The notes under the pieces were generated by a model. The model ran no database searches. It was given only the letters and a program-made list of their open reading frames with translations, and was not told the origin of the DNA. Below are positions 1-8,838 of a stretch of 64,000 nucleotides of DNA, one piece after another. The position numbers were made by a program, and so were the translations under genes. The stretch's first letter is position 1. The number at the start of each line of letters is the position of its first letter. Source of the stretch: Paenibacillus campinasensis (GTDB lineage: Bacteria; Bacillota; Bacilli; Paenibacillales; Paenibacillaceae); assembly GCF_002272015.1 (NCBI RefSeq), contig NZ_NPBY01000063.1, positions 1-64,000 on the forward strand, given 5' to 3'.

Positions 1-83
1 GGAGTTTTAACTCCTCTTTCTTAAACTCCGCTCTCTAAACCTCATCTTCTCAAGAAACCGAAATCGAATTAGCCATGGGCCTA

Positions 84-956
84 TCAATTTAACTTTGACA
101 AGGTGTTTTTTAAATATGTAATTAAATCTTCGCGTAGATCCTCGTGCTGCAGAGCATAATGTATACTCGTCTCGATAAAACCAAGTTTCTCACCGACATC
201 ATGACGAATCCCTTCAAAATGGTACGCGAGGATTGCATCGCTGCGGGATAGAGAGGATAATGCGTCTGTGAGCTGGATTTCTCCATTCTTCCCGGCTTCT
301 TGTGACTCCAATATATTAAAAATTCCAGGCGGCAAAATATAGCGCCCCATAATAGCCAGATTCGAAGGTGCTTCCTCACGTAATGGTTTTTCTACAAGCC
401 TGGAAGTCTCGTATATTCGCTCTGCAATTTCTCTTCCATCGACGATTCCATACCTGTCCACCTGATCCTTAGCTACAGGCTGCACGCCTACAATTGCGGC
501 TTGATACTTGTCATATACATCCATCATTTGCTTCAGACAAGGAATCTCGGATTCCACAATATCGTCACCAAGAAGCACAGCAAACGGCTCGTCGCCAATA
601 AACTTACGGGCACACCAGATCGCATGACCAAGACCCTTCGGCTCTTTCTGACGGATATAGTGAATGTCGGCCATATCCGAAGGTTTCCGCACCTCCTCAA
701 GCAACCCCCATTTTCCCTTTTCCGCCAAGTTATGCTCCAGCTCAAACGAGGAGTCGAAGTGATCCTCAATGGCTCTTTTTCCCTTTCCCGTGACAATGAT
801 AATATCCTCAATGCCAGAAGCTACGGCTTCTTCAATAATATATTGAATGGTCGGCTTATCCACAATGGGTAGCATTTCCTTAGGCATCGCTTTGGTTGCA
901 GGGAGAAACCGGGTTCCTAGCCCTGCTGCCGGAATAATGGCCTTTCGTATTTTCAT
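84..956 (-). CDS. galU: UTP-glucose-1-phosphate uridylyltransferase
   Basis: This 290-residue cytoplasmic enzyme makes UDP-glucose from UTP and glucose-1-phosphate, the precursor for glycolipid, teichoic-acid and polysaccharide glucosylation. The N-terminus carries the nucleotidyltransferase signature [20 protein letters not shown] (residues about 11-30), and later GDD and VEKP motifs fit the GalU/GtaB family; length is typical. The start is supported by an AAAAGGAG ribosome binding site eight bases upstream. It has its own SigA-like promoter (1008-1037) and the next gene on the strand lies about 300 bases upstream behind a terminator, so it is probably monocistronic within the window. A GGAGTTT/AAACTCC inverted repeat at positions 1-29 could be its terminator but is cut by the window edge. 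Confidence 0.95.
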   Translation of the reverse strand: MKIRKAIIPAAGLGTRFLPATKAMPKEMLPIVDKPTIQYIIEEAVASGIEDIIIVTGKGKRAIEDHFDSSFELEHNLAEKGKWGLLEEVRKPSDMADIHYIRQKEPKGLGHAIWCARKFIGDEPFAVLLGDDIVESEIPCLKQMMDVYDKYQAAIVGVQPVAKDQVDRYGIVDGREIAERIYETSRLVEKPLREEAPSNLAIMGRYILPPGIFNILESQEAGKNGEIQLTDALSSLSRSDAILAYHFEGIRHDVGEKLGFIETSIHYALQHEDLREDLITYLKNTLSKLN

Positions 957-1007
957 GAAAGCTTCTCCTTTTCAACACCAAACATAGTAATAAACAAGAT
1001 CAGTGCC

Positions 1008-1037
1008 ATTATATCGAAAATAGGCCGTGTTTGTCAT
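1008..1037 (-). promoter_or_regulatory. SigA-type promoter of galU
   Basis: On the minus strand ATGACA (1032-1037) is followed after 18 bases by a perfect TATAAT (1008-1013), about 50 bases before the galU start. Functional use is inferred. Confidence 0.6.
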
Positions 1038-1102
1038 AAAATCATGAAAATTAGCAAATAAACAGCAGCCCTTCAACAGCCGCAACCCAGTCCCTCCCAC
1101 AT

Positions 1103-1148
1103 AAAAAGGCAAGGCACACCAGCTATGCACCAGGTCTGCCTTGCCTCT
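1103..1148 (-). terminator. Rho-independent terminator after the U32 gene
   Basis: On the minus strand a 10-bp stem (AGGCAAGGCA with TGCCTTGCCT) is followed by TTTTT. It lies about 105 bases after the stop of the U32 peptidase-family gene and before the galU promoter. Confidence 0.75.
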
Positions 1149-1253
1149 ACTTTCCTCTTATATCCCTATCATCTACCGCCAGACCACAAGTCTGCTCGCG
1201 GACAAACCCGCCCATGTTGATCGCATGGGCAGGCCCCGCGATCAACCAGCGCG

Positions 1254-3767
1254 TTACTTCACCAGCTGACCGCGCGTTACGCCAAGCTGGTTCGTGGCCT
1301 TCAGCTTCTTCCATACCTGGGTACCGCTGATTTCCCCGCGCAGGGCACGGTTGTAGAGGTCAATCACCTCGTGAACCTTCTCCGGCGTTTCTTCCAGGAA
1401 CTCTACACGGTAGCGGGACACGCCCAGCTCCATGAAGTTAGCTAAATACTCGGCACCGGACTGCTCGATCGCGTTGTATACCGTGTTGCGGCAGCCCTCG
1501 TCCACGCGGACCGGATGGGACATGCCGATGCGGTCCTGGAGGGAAGCACGATGCTCCTCGCACGGACGGCCGCAGTTCGTGTAATCTGTGCCTTCGCTCA
1601 GGAAGGTGCAGTACACGCAGTGCTCGGTATGGAACATCGGCAGATGCTGGTGGATGACAATCTCCAGCTTAGCCGTGTCCGCCTTGCGCAGAAGATCCAC
1701 CATCTGTTGGATGTTCAGATCATACGAAGGCGTGACGATGTCACAGCCGACTTCGGTGAACAGGTCAACCGCTTTGTGGTTGGCAATGTTCAGGGAGAAG
1801 TCGCCGATCAGCCGGGGATGCGCAGCCCCCGGGTTCTCCATTCGGTGGCGCAGGTAATAATACAGCGCACCGGTGTTGCGCACCAGCACGGCATCCGGCT
1901 GGAGGCGCAGGATGTTGTTGTGGTAGCCGTTCTCGCCCGGCATATGGATGCGCGGCGTCGCCAGCGCAATCTGCTTGCCGGCTGCACGCACGGCTTCCAC
2001 CGCTGCCGGGAACTGCTTGATAAACTCGAAGTCGGCGTATATCATCTCCACGCCGGCTTCGAGCGCAGCCTGCACCTGCGGCAGGCTGCGGCACAGCGCG
2101 GTCAGCTTCGCCTCACCGCGCGCCACCGGCGATGCCGGCACAGCCGCATCGCCGTACACCTCCACCACCCGTTTCACATACACGGGCGGCTTCGGCCGCT
2201 CGCCAGCGAGCAGCTCCACCGCACGGCGGCGGATGCTGTTCAGCTCGCGAATCGGCACAATGACGTCGCCATACAGCTCGACGTCAAGCTGCTCCAGCTG
2301 GAATACCGTTCCGCCCAGGCGGCCAAGCTGCTCCTCCAGGAGCTCCTGATTCAGCGGCCGCTTCTGGGCGATGTCCAGTTCCAGCTCCGAATTCACCTGG
2401 ACCGTCGTGCCCTTCTGCACATCGGTCCACCACGTCGACAGCGGCTGCCCTGGGCGGCCGCTGACCCGCACATGTACCGGGAACACCCGGTACGGCTTGT
2501 CGGTCTCGAAGGTTTGACGCAGACGCTTGTCGAGCGCCGGATCACTAGTCTTCCAGATCCGGTCGCCTACATGCACCTTGCGCAGATCGACGTCGCTGCG
2601 GCCAGGGACGATATCGATGATCCAGCCCTCCTGGGCCTCGCCCTCGATCTTCACACCCTTGCGGCGCACGTCATAGACACGTCCGCCCTCTTCCTGCTTC
2701 GTCGGGTCTCCTGCGTCGAACACAATCCCGTCACCACGCTTCAGCGGCGCTTCCAGGCGGCATACAACGCCGTCGCGCAGGATCTGCTCCACCCGGCCCA
2801 GATACACGCCGCGGCTCTTCGGGAACGTCCCTTCAACCAGCTGCTTGTTGTTGGTCCCTTCCAGGAAGCCGTGTGTAAAGCCGCGCGAGAAGCTCTGCTG
2901 CAGCTCGCGCACTTCCTCCTTGCTCGGTCTTGCATCTTCCCCGTCGAAATACCGGTCAATCGCCTTCCGGTATTTGCTCACAACGTTCGCTACGTACTCA
3001 GGGCTTTTCAGACGCCCTTCGATCTTGAAAGAGGTCACACCCGCTTCGATTAGCTCTGGCATCAGGTCAATGGCCGCCAGGTCCTTCGGCGAGAGCAGAT
3101 AAGCGACATCGCCCATCGGCTTCGGCTCGCCGTCCACAATCAGGTCATACGGCAGACGGCAAGCCTGCGCGCATTCTCCGCGATTTGCGGAGCGGCCGCC
3201 CCACATCTCCGAGGTCAGACACTGGCCCGAATAAGAGACGCACAGCGCACCATGGACGAATACCTCCATCGGCAGCTTGGCCTGCTCCCCGATCTTCTGA
3301 ATCTGCTTCAGATTGTTCTCGCGACCCAGCACCACCCGCTCCATGTTGAACGGCTTCGTAAACTCCACCGCCTCCGGGGAAGTGATCGTCATCTGGGTAG
3401 AACCGTGAATCGGAAAATCCGGCGAAATTTCGCGGATCAGCTTCACCAGGCCGAGATCCTGCACGATCACGGCATCTACGCCTGCATCAACACAGGCATC
3501 GATCAGCTCTTTGGCCTCTACCAACTCATTTTCGAATACGAGGATATTGAAGGTCAGGAAGCCCTTCACCCCGTAGCTGTGCAGGAAAGCCATAATCTCC
3601 GGCAGCTCGTCCATCCGGAAATTGTTCGCCCGCGCACGTGCATTAAACTTCTCCACACCGAAAAAGATCGCATCCGCACCATTGGCCACCGCCGCGCGCA
3701 TGCAGTCCCAATCGCCCGCTGGCGCCAGCAGCTCCACATCTTCTCTTCGTAACGCTTTTGTATCCAT
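1254..3767 (-). CDS. U32 peptidase-family protein with DUF3656, RlhA-like
   Basis: An 837-residue protein of the large U32 family. It opens with the ELLAPAGDWDCMRAAVANGA signature (residues 12-31), then a conserved cysteine region around CVSYSGQC, GGRSANRG and CAQACR (about 175-205). A second cysteine cluster near residues 710-735 includes EHCVYCTF and TNCGRPC. In E. coli the relatives RlhA and TrhP hydroxylate 23S rRNA cytidine or tRNA uridine rather than acting as secreted proteases, and the cysteine-rich layout fits RlhA better than the short YrrN/YrrO type. An RNA-hydroxylation role is therefore the best inference, not a demonstration. The start has GGGAGG seven bases upstream. The gene is flanked by its own terminator and looks monocistronic. 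Confidence 0.85.
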   Translation of the reverse strand: MDTKALRREDVELLAPAGDWDCMRAAVANGADAIFFGVEKFNARARANNFRMDELPEIMAFLHSYGVKGFLTFNILVFENELVEAKELIDACVDAGVDAVIVQDLGLVKLIREISPDFPIHGSTQMTITSPEAVEFTKPFNMERVVLGRENNLKQIQKIGEQAKLPMEVFVHGALCVSYSGQCLTSEMWGGRSANRGECAQACRLPYDLIVDGEPKPMGDVAYLLSPKDLAAIDLMPELIEAGVTSFKIEGRLKSPEYVANVVSKYRKAIDRYFDGEDARPSKEEVRELQQSFSRGFTHGFLEGTNNKQLVEGTFPKSRGVYLGRVEQILRDGVVCRLEAPLKRGDGIVFDAGDPTKQEEGGRVYDVRRKGVKIEGEAQEGWIIDIVPGRSDVDLRKVHVGDRIWKTSDPALDKRLRQTFETDKPYRVFPVHVRVSGRPGQPLSTWWTDVQKGTTVQVNSELELDIAQKRPLNQELLEEQLGRLGGTVFQLEQLDVELYGDVIVPIRELNSIRRRAVELLAGERPKPPVYVKRVVEVYGDAAVPASPVARGEAKLTALCRSLPQVQAALEAGVEMIYADFEFIKQFPAAVEAVRAAGKQIALATPRIHMPGENGYHNNILRLQPDAVLVRNTGALYYYLRHRMENPGAAHPRLIGDFSLNIANHKAVDLFTEVGCDIVTPSYDLNIQQMVDLLRKADTAKLEIVIHQHLPMFHTEHCVYCTFLSEGTDYTNCGRPCEEHRASLQDRIGMSHPVRVDEGCRNTVYNAIEQSGAEYLANFMELGVSRYRVEFLEETPEKVHEVIDLYNRALRGEISGTQVWKKLKATNQLGVTRGQLVK

Positions 3768-3918
3768 CTATATCCTCCCGCCGGTAACATCACCGGTACA
3801 CTCTAGTTTCTATCTAGTCTTGTAACAATTCCTATTCTATAAACGTCTTTTCAACTTATCTAGTGTACCAGAACTGCTGCCTGACGTCAGCTGTCTGCGG
3901 GGACTTTTCCATTCCCAA

Positions 3919-5025
3919 TTATTTTATAGATTCCGCACCCTCCAGCACAAAATCAGCCGAAGCCAATCGTTTGCCATTCACGACAATATGAAGCCGATGC
4001 GCCCCTGCATAAAAACGGCGCGTGGAGATGATTTTGAAAGACTGCCTCTTCTCCACCGCCCAGCTTCCCGCCTCATACACTTTATCCGAGCATTTGTAGC
4101 GCTTGGGCGCATGCTTGCCGCTTTGCTTCATATAATCGATCTCATAGTCAATCCGAAGCTGGCGCGGCTCCCCGGTCTCATTCACAACGCGAAATGAAAA
4201 CTCCAACTCCTCCCCCACGGCAATAACGGTCCGCTTCAGCCGAAGATCGGTAATCTCCAGCCCCGGGAGCTCGTCCAGCTCCTCATAACCAAAGATAGAC
4301 AGCGCCCGCACATCCCCGCGCCGAAGCAATGTCCGCAGCGCATGCCGCACGATCCAGTCCGTTAACGGATGATGGCCGTACCACTCTGCCGCAATATCCA
4401 GCACGAGTTCCGGATGATCCTTGGAAATATCGTTCAGGTGGTTGGCCACACTTTTTCTCACATAAAGGGACGGGTCCTCCTTTAACTGCGCCAGAATCGG
4501 CAGTACGGGCTTCGGATCGGCTATCAAAGCAGGCAGCTGAGGCGCCCAGGGAAGCCGCGGCCTGCTGCCTTCACTGGCCAGCCTGCGCAAATGCTCATTG
4601 TCCGACAGCGCCCACGCCTTCATCTGTATGAGCATCCGCTCTTGATCCCGCATAATAAACGGCCGCACCGCAAATTCCGCCGTACAATACATCGTGAACA
4701 CCTCAAGTGCCTGCATCGAGGCTTCAAAGTCCTCAAGTCCGTTCAGTTCCACATAATCCGCGAAAAACAAATATTCCACCCCGCGAAAATGAGGGGCCAC
4801 CTGCTTCAATATGTCCAGCGCCTCCCGGTAAGCAGAAGGTAGCGTGTCCGTCAGGGCCTGCGCAATATGCCTGATTCGCTGCTTGAACTCCTCCTGCTCC
4901 CAGGCCTCGTCCTGGATTAACTGCATAAATCGATTCGAATCAAAGGCCGGGTAAGCCTGTTTCAATTGTTCTGCCACATCGCTCAGCAAAGCCGATGAAT
5001 ATAACCCTTTTAACGTCTCTCTCAT
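3919..5025 (-). CDS. AlkC-like DNA alkylation repair glycosylase
   Basis: A 368-residue protein from the ATG at 5025, chosen because TAGGAGCG precedes it at good spacing; an in-frame extension to 5067 lacks this. The N-terminal two thirds are helical HEAT-like repeats typical of the AlkC/AlkD superfamily (for example DPSLYVRKSVANHLNDISKD, about residues 195-215, and the WIVRHALRTLLRRGD helix). The last 110 residues are beta-rich, which matches the immunoglobulin-like domain attached to many AlkC proteins. Such enzymes excise alkylated bases such as 3-methyladenine or 3-methylcytosine without base flipping. No operon partner is evident. Substrate range is inferred from the family. Confidence 0.8.
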   Translation of the reverse strand: MRETLKGLYSSALLSDVAEQLKQAYPAFDSNRFMQLIQDEAWEQEEFKQRIRHIAQALTDTLPSAYREALDILKQVAPHFRGVEYLFFADYVELNGLEDFEASMQALEVFTMYCTAEFAVRPFIMRDQERMLIQMKAWALSDNEHLRRLASEGSRPRLPWAPQLPALIADPKPVLPILAQLKEDPSLYVRKSVANHLNDISKDHPELVLDIAAEWYGHHPLTDWIVRHALRTLLRRGDVRALSIFGYEELDELPGLEITDLRLKRTVIAVGEELEFSFRVVNETGEPRQLRIDYEIDYMKQSGKHAPKRYKCSDKVYEAGSWAVEKRQSFKIISTRRFYAGAHRLHIVVNGKRLASADFVLEGAESIK

Positions 5026-5443
5026 CTTCAACGCTCCTAACTTCTTTCCCATGCCTTCCCAGAACATGAAATGTGGTGTACCATGAACTTACGCCTTTCA
5101 TTTTGGAAACGGCAGCTTTCGCTGCTTTCAGTTTACCAAATTGGAGAGGTGTTTGCTTTTGTACAGCGTTTACTTAAGAAACGCACATCAACTCATTCCA
5201 TTCTGAAATAATAAAATCTCGTCTTTAAGCACGTGAAGCATTCATTGTATTAAATTTCACCTTATATATGCCGTACTGTTTGCGATTCAAAGGTATAAAT
5301 GCTATTCCGCATGGCATGCTCCTATGGAATCAGGGTAATAAATAGGTGGAATTCCGCTAGGGTTGTTATTTTTCATCATATAACTTTGCAATGTAAAGGG
5401 GGCCGGAGCGATATCAGCATAAACATCAGGAGATGAAGAAATT
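5026..5443. other. Divergent intergenic region, no gene seen
   Basis: About 420 bases between the AlkC-like gene and the MFS gene. It is AT-richer than its flanks and must hold two divergent promoters, but I could not pick convincing -35/-10 pairs. A short GGCAGC-TTTC-GCTGC hairpin lies near 5110. Confidence 0.5.
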
Positions 5444-6655
5444 ATGGAAAGTTGGAAGAAAAATCTGTGGGTCCTCTGGTTTGGCTCCTTTATCGTAGCG
5501 TCAAGCTTCTCGATGGTCATCCCCTTTCTCCCGCTCTTTCTCATTGAGCTTGGGGTGACCAAGAATACCGAAATGTGGTCCGGCTTGCTGTTTAGCGCCG
5601 CTTTTTTTGCCGGAGCACTGTCCTCTCCGTTCTGGGGAGCCGTCGGTGACAAATACGGACGCAAGCCGATGATCATCCGCGCGGGGCTCGTATTGTTTGT
5701 CATCTATGTGCTTATGGCATTTGTGACGAACGAGTATCAGGTGCTCGTGCTGCGGCTGCTGCAAGGTCTGCTCTCCGGCTTCATTCCGGGCGCCATCGCC
5801 ATTGTCGGGACGAACACTCCCGAGCACAAGGTCGGGTATGCCTTGTCCATGATGTCCACCGCGACTGCAACGGGCAGCATTCTTGGCCCGCTGATCGGAG
5901 GCACGCTCGCTTCCCTGTTCAGCAACCGGATGGCTTTCGGGCTCGCTGGCGGCCTGTGCTTCATTGCAACCGTGCTGGTCATATTATGGGTGAAGGAAGA
6001 GAAGTTTGTCCCGAGCAAGGAAAGGGTATCCGTCATCAACACGTTCCGTGTAGCCGGGCATAACAAAACCTTGATGATCGTCCTGATGCTAACCCTGCTG
6101 ACCCAGTTTTCCGTCATGACCATCGAGCCGGTCCTGCCTCTGTATGTCGCCGATATCAGCGGATCCAGCAAGCATACCTCAATGATCGCCGGCTTTGTCT
6201 TCTCCATCGTCGGGATCGCCAGCATTCTGTTTGCCGCACGCTGGGGCAAGCTTGCCGACAAAATCGGATTTCATCGGGTGCTTCTGATCGGCCTGCTCGC
6301 CGGCGGCATTGGCTCCCTGGCACAGATGCTGTTCAGCAATATCTGGGCGTTCTCGGCCATTCGCTTCGTTTATGGCATCTTCTTCTGTGCGGTATTCCCT
6401 GCACTGAACGGATTGGTTGTTCGGCATACCCCGAGCGATTTCCGCGGCCGGGCATTCAGTCTGAACCAGACCGCCACACAGATCGGCGGCATGGCAGGCC
6501 CGCTCGCAGGCGGTGCGATCAGTGGATTCCTGGATATTCACTCCGTATTTCTAATAACCGGTATCCTCATGCTGATCACCACGGGCCTCACCTATTGGTC
6601 ACTGCGTGGCACTGACACGCATGCCGAGAACTCAGGAAGGTCGACAGCTGGATAA
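5444..6655 (+). CDS. MFS multidrug efflux transporter, MdtG-like
   Basis: A 403-residue integral membrane protein with about twelve hydrophobic segments. The N-terminal pattern (WxxNLWVLWFGSF, MVIPFLPLFL, MWSGLLFS, SSPFWG) and the motif A loop GDKYGRKPMI (about residues 68-77) resemble the MdtG branch of the DHA1 drug:proton antiporters. The motif C-like GSILGPLIGG (about 144-153) supports an antiporter. The start follows AGGAG at eleven bases. It converges on the ribosomal-protection-type GTPase gene with only 30 bases between their ends. Substrates cannot be read from the sequence. Confidence 0.85.
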   Translation: MESWKKNLWVLWFGSFIVASSFSMVIPFLPLFLIELGVTKNTEMWSGLLFSAAFFAGALSSPFWGAVGDKYGRKPMIIRAGLVLFVIYVLMAFVTNEYQVLVLRLLQGLLSGFIPGAIAIVGTNTPEHKVGYALSMMSTATATGSILGPLIGGTLASLFSNRMAFGLAGGLCFIATVLVILWVKEEKFVPSKERVSVINTFRVAGHNKTLMIVLMLTLLTQFSVMTIEPVLPLYVADISGSSKHTSMIAGFVFSIVGIASILFAARWGKLADKIGFHRVLLIGLLAGGIGSLAQMLFSNIWAFSAIRFVYGIFFCAVFPALNGLVVRHTPSDFRGRAFSLNQTATQIGGMAGPLAGGAISGFLDIHSVFLITGILMLITTGLTYWSLRGTDTHAENSGRSTAG

Positions 6656-6685
6656 GCTCCAGCCTTATCGGCATTTCCATGCTTC

Positions 6686-8641
6686 TTAGACATGCATATG
6701 CGCATCCGCTTCATCCCACGGTACACTATAGCCGTGGCCTTTCGCACAAAAGATCGACGAGGAGCTGTACTCCGGATCAGCATCCTTGTTGTATCCCTTT
6801 CGGGCAATGACCTCCTCTTCATTATGGCAGCGATCATATCCGCCAAACTGAAGGGAGATCATGCCTTTCCCGTGCGTGAAGGCCGCAAGCTCCACACTGT
6901 AATTCATCATGGTCGCGACTGGCGCAGATCCGACAACCACCACCTGATCTCCAAGCGTCTGCGGCGGCTCAAAGCTGGCTTTGGCCCGCGTCAGATCCGA
7001 CATTAATCTCCCGACAAACGCGGTATCCACTTTGATTTTAAACTGATAATAAGGCTCCAGCAGAATATTGTTCGTTTTCTCAAGCCCTTGCCGCAGCGCA
7101 CGATACGTAGCCTCCCGGAAATCTCCGCCATGGGTATGCTTGTTGTGAGCACGACCTTTCAGCAATGTGACCTGGATATCCGTCAATGGCGATCCGGTCA
7201 ACAGGCCTCGATGATCCCGCTCCCCGATATGCTGCTCTACCAGATGCTGATAATTGACCGGCAGCACGTCCGGATGGCACGCATTACGGAACACGATGCC
7301 GCTGCCTCTTGGCCCGGGCTCCAGCTTCAGATGCACCTCGGCATAATGCTTCAGCGGCTCAAAATGCCCGCATCCGACCGTTCCCTCCGCTATTGTCTCC
7401 TTGTACAAAATCTCCGGCGGACCAAATGCAACCTGATACCCGAACCTCTCCAGCACGATTCGCTGAAGCACCTCCAGTTGAATGACACCCATCACATGAA
7501 TATGAATCTCCTGCACCTGCTCTTCCCACTGCACAGATAGTGAGGGGTCCTCGGCATCCAGCAGCCGGAAGCAGCGAAGCATATCCTTGGGATGAATGTC
7601 GCTATCAAACTCCACCTTACTCTTCAAGGCCGGTACCAGCTCGTACACGGTTTTGCCGGACAGCGCCCCGACACCATCACCTGCGCCCGCAGCCGTAATC
7701 CCGGTGACTGCAAACAGTTCACCCGCCTTAACCTTGTCCACGCTCGACAAGCGGCTGCCGTTGACCCATCGGATACCGGTCACTTTCTCAGTCACCACCT
7801 CTGAACCGGTATGATACTCCAGCTCATCCCGAATCTGCAGCGAACCGCTGACCGCCTTCATGTACGTAAGCCTTGTGCCTGCATCATCATGACGGATCTT
7901 ATATACCCTGGCGGCAAACTCCCCTTCACTGCGGTAGTTCGTCTCCGTCAGCACGTCCAGCTGCTTCATAAAATGGGACACCCCGATATTTTGCAGTGCC
8001 GAGCCGCTAAAGCAAGGGTAGATCCGGCCTTCGCGGACCAGCGTCCGCATCGCCTCTGTCCAGGTTTCGGCCTCATAGCCCTGCTCCATATAAAAGTCCA
8101 ACAGGGTTTCATCCCTCTCGGCAATGGCCTCGATTAACGCTGGACGAAGCACCCCCGAAGTGAAATCATCCCCTTCTTCTATCAGACAAGCGTCTGCCGA
8201 CAGCTCTCTTCGAATCTCTTCAAGCACCCGTCGAACGTCGGCACCGACCCGATCAACTTTATTAATAAATACGAACACAGGGATACCATATCTTCGAAGC
8301 AGCTGCCACACCGTTCCCGTATGTCCCTCAACACCCTCCACTGCACTAATCACGACAACAGCGGCATCCATCACCTGGATCACCCGCTCCATTTCGGGTG
8401 AAAAATCGACGTGACCCGGCGTATCCATTAAATAATAGGTGCTGCCGTTATACGTCATCACCGCCTGGTCCGCAAACACGGTAATGCCTCGCTCTTTCTC
8501 GATCCCATGATTGTCCATAAAGGCACTCTGATGATCCACCCGCCCAGGCTGAGCAATTGTGCCGGTCATATATAACAGCTGTTCAGCCAGTGTTGTTTTG
8601 CCCGCATCCACATGGGCGAACATGCCTATCGTCTTATTCAT
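6686..8641 (-). CDS. TetM/TetO-type ribosomal protection GTPase (EF-G-like)
   Basis: A 651-residue translational GTPase starting at the ATG at 8641, where GGGGGAG lies upstream; the in-frame extension to 8821 encodes unrelated sequence. The G domain is complete: P-loop AHVDAGKTT (residues 9-17), switch II DTPGHVDF and NKVD. EF-G-like domains II to V follow. Overall length and C-terminus fit the Tet(M)/OtrA/translation-factor GTPase family, which removes tetracycline from the ribosome or acts on stalled ribosomes. Many chromosomal members outside mobile elements do not confer tetracycline resistance, so resistance is possible but not established. No leader peptide with attenuator of the tet(M) kind was recognised upstream, and there are no mobile-element genes next to it. 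Confidence 0.85.
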   Translation of the reverse strand: MNKTIGMFAHVDAGKTTLAEQLLYMTGTIAQPGRVDHQSAFMDNHGIEKERGITVFADQAVMTYNGSTYYLMDTPGHVDFSPEMERVIQVMDAAVVVISAVEGVEGHTGTVWQLLRRYGIPVFVFINKVDRVGADVRRVLEEIRRELSADACLIEEGDDFTSGVLRPALIEAIAERDETLLDFYMEQGYEAETWTEAMRTLVREGRIYPCFSGSALQNIGVSHFMKQLDVLTETNYRSEGEFAARVYKIRHDDAGTRLTYMKAVSGSLQIRDELEYHTGSEVVTEKVTGIRWVNGSRLSSVDKVKAGELFAVTGITAAGAGDGVGALSGKTVYELVPALKSKVEFDSDIHPKDMLRCFRLLDAEDPSLSVQWEEQVQEIHIHVMGVIQLEVLQRIVLERFGYQVAFGPPEILYKETIAEGTVGCGHFEPLKHYAEVHLKLEPGPRGSGIVFRNACHPDVLPVNYQHLVEQHIGERDHRGLLTGSPLTDIQVTLLKGRAHNKHTHGGDFREATYRALRQGLEKTNNILLEPYYQFKIKVDTAFVGRLMSDLTRAKASFEPPQTLGDQVVVVGSAPVATMMNYSVELAAFTHGKGMISLQFGGYDRCHNEEEVIARKGYNKDADPEYSSSSIFCAKGHGYSVPWDEADAHMHV

Positions 8642-8704
8642 AAGCTCCCCCGTTATCCATCTACTGGAGTTTATTGTAGCATAGGCGGACGCGTATCCCC
8701 TACA

Positions 8705-8753
8705 ACAAAAACAGCCGCCCATGGCACACGATTTCGTGGACCATAAGCAGCTG
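8705..8753 (-). terminator. Probable terminator of the htrA operon
   Basis: On the minus strand a long interrupted stem (CAGC with GCTG, TGG with CCA, CACGA with TCGTG) is followed by TTTTTGTTG. It lies about 85 bases after the stalk-domain gene and before the GTPase start. Confidence 0.55.
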
Positions 8754-8838
8754 CCAACAGCTTTATTCACAATCATATGCGGATATACAAACATGACATC
8801 CTGATACTTCGAAAGCCACAACGACTTACTACACCCAT

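Noticed and set aside
1515-3053. 512-codon plus-strand frame opposite the U32 gene
   Set aside because: It is an antisense shadow in GC-rich coding sequence with no start signal.
8642-8838. tet(M)-style leader peptide and attenuator
   Set aside because: No short leader ORF with alternating hairpins was recognised; the only hairpin there looks like the terminator of the upstream operon.
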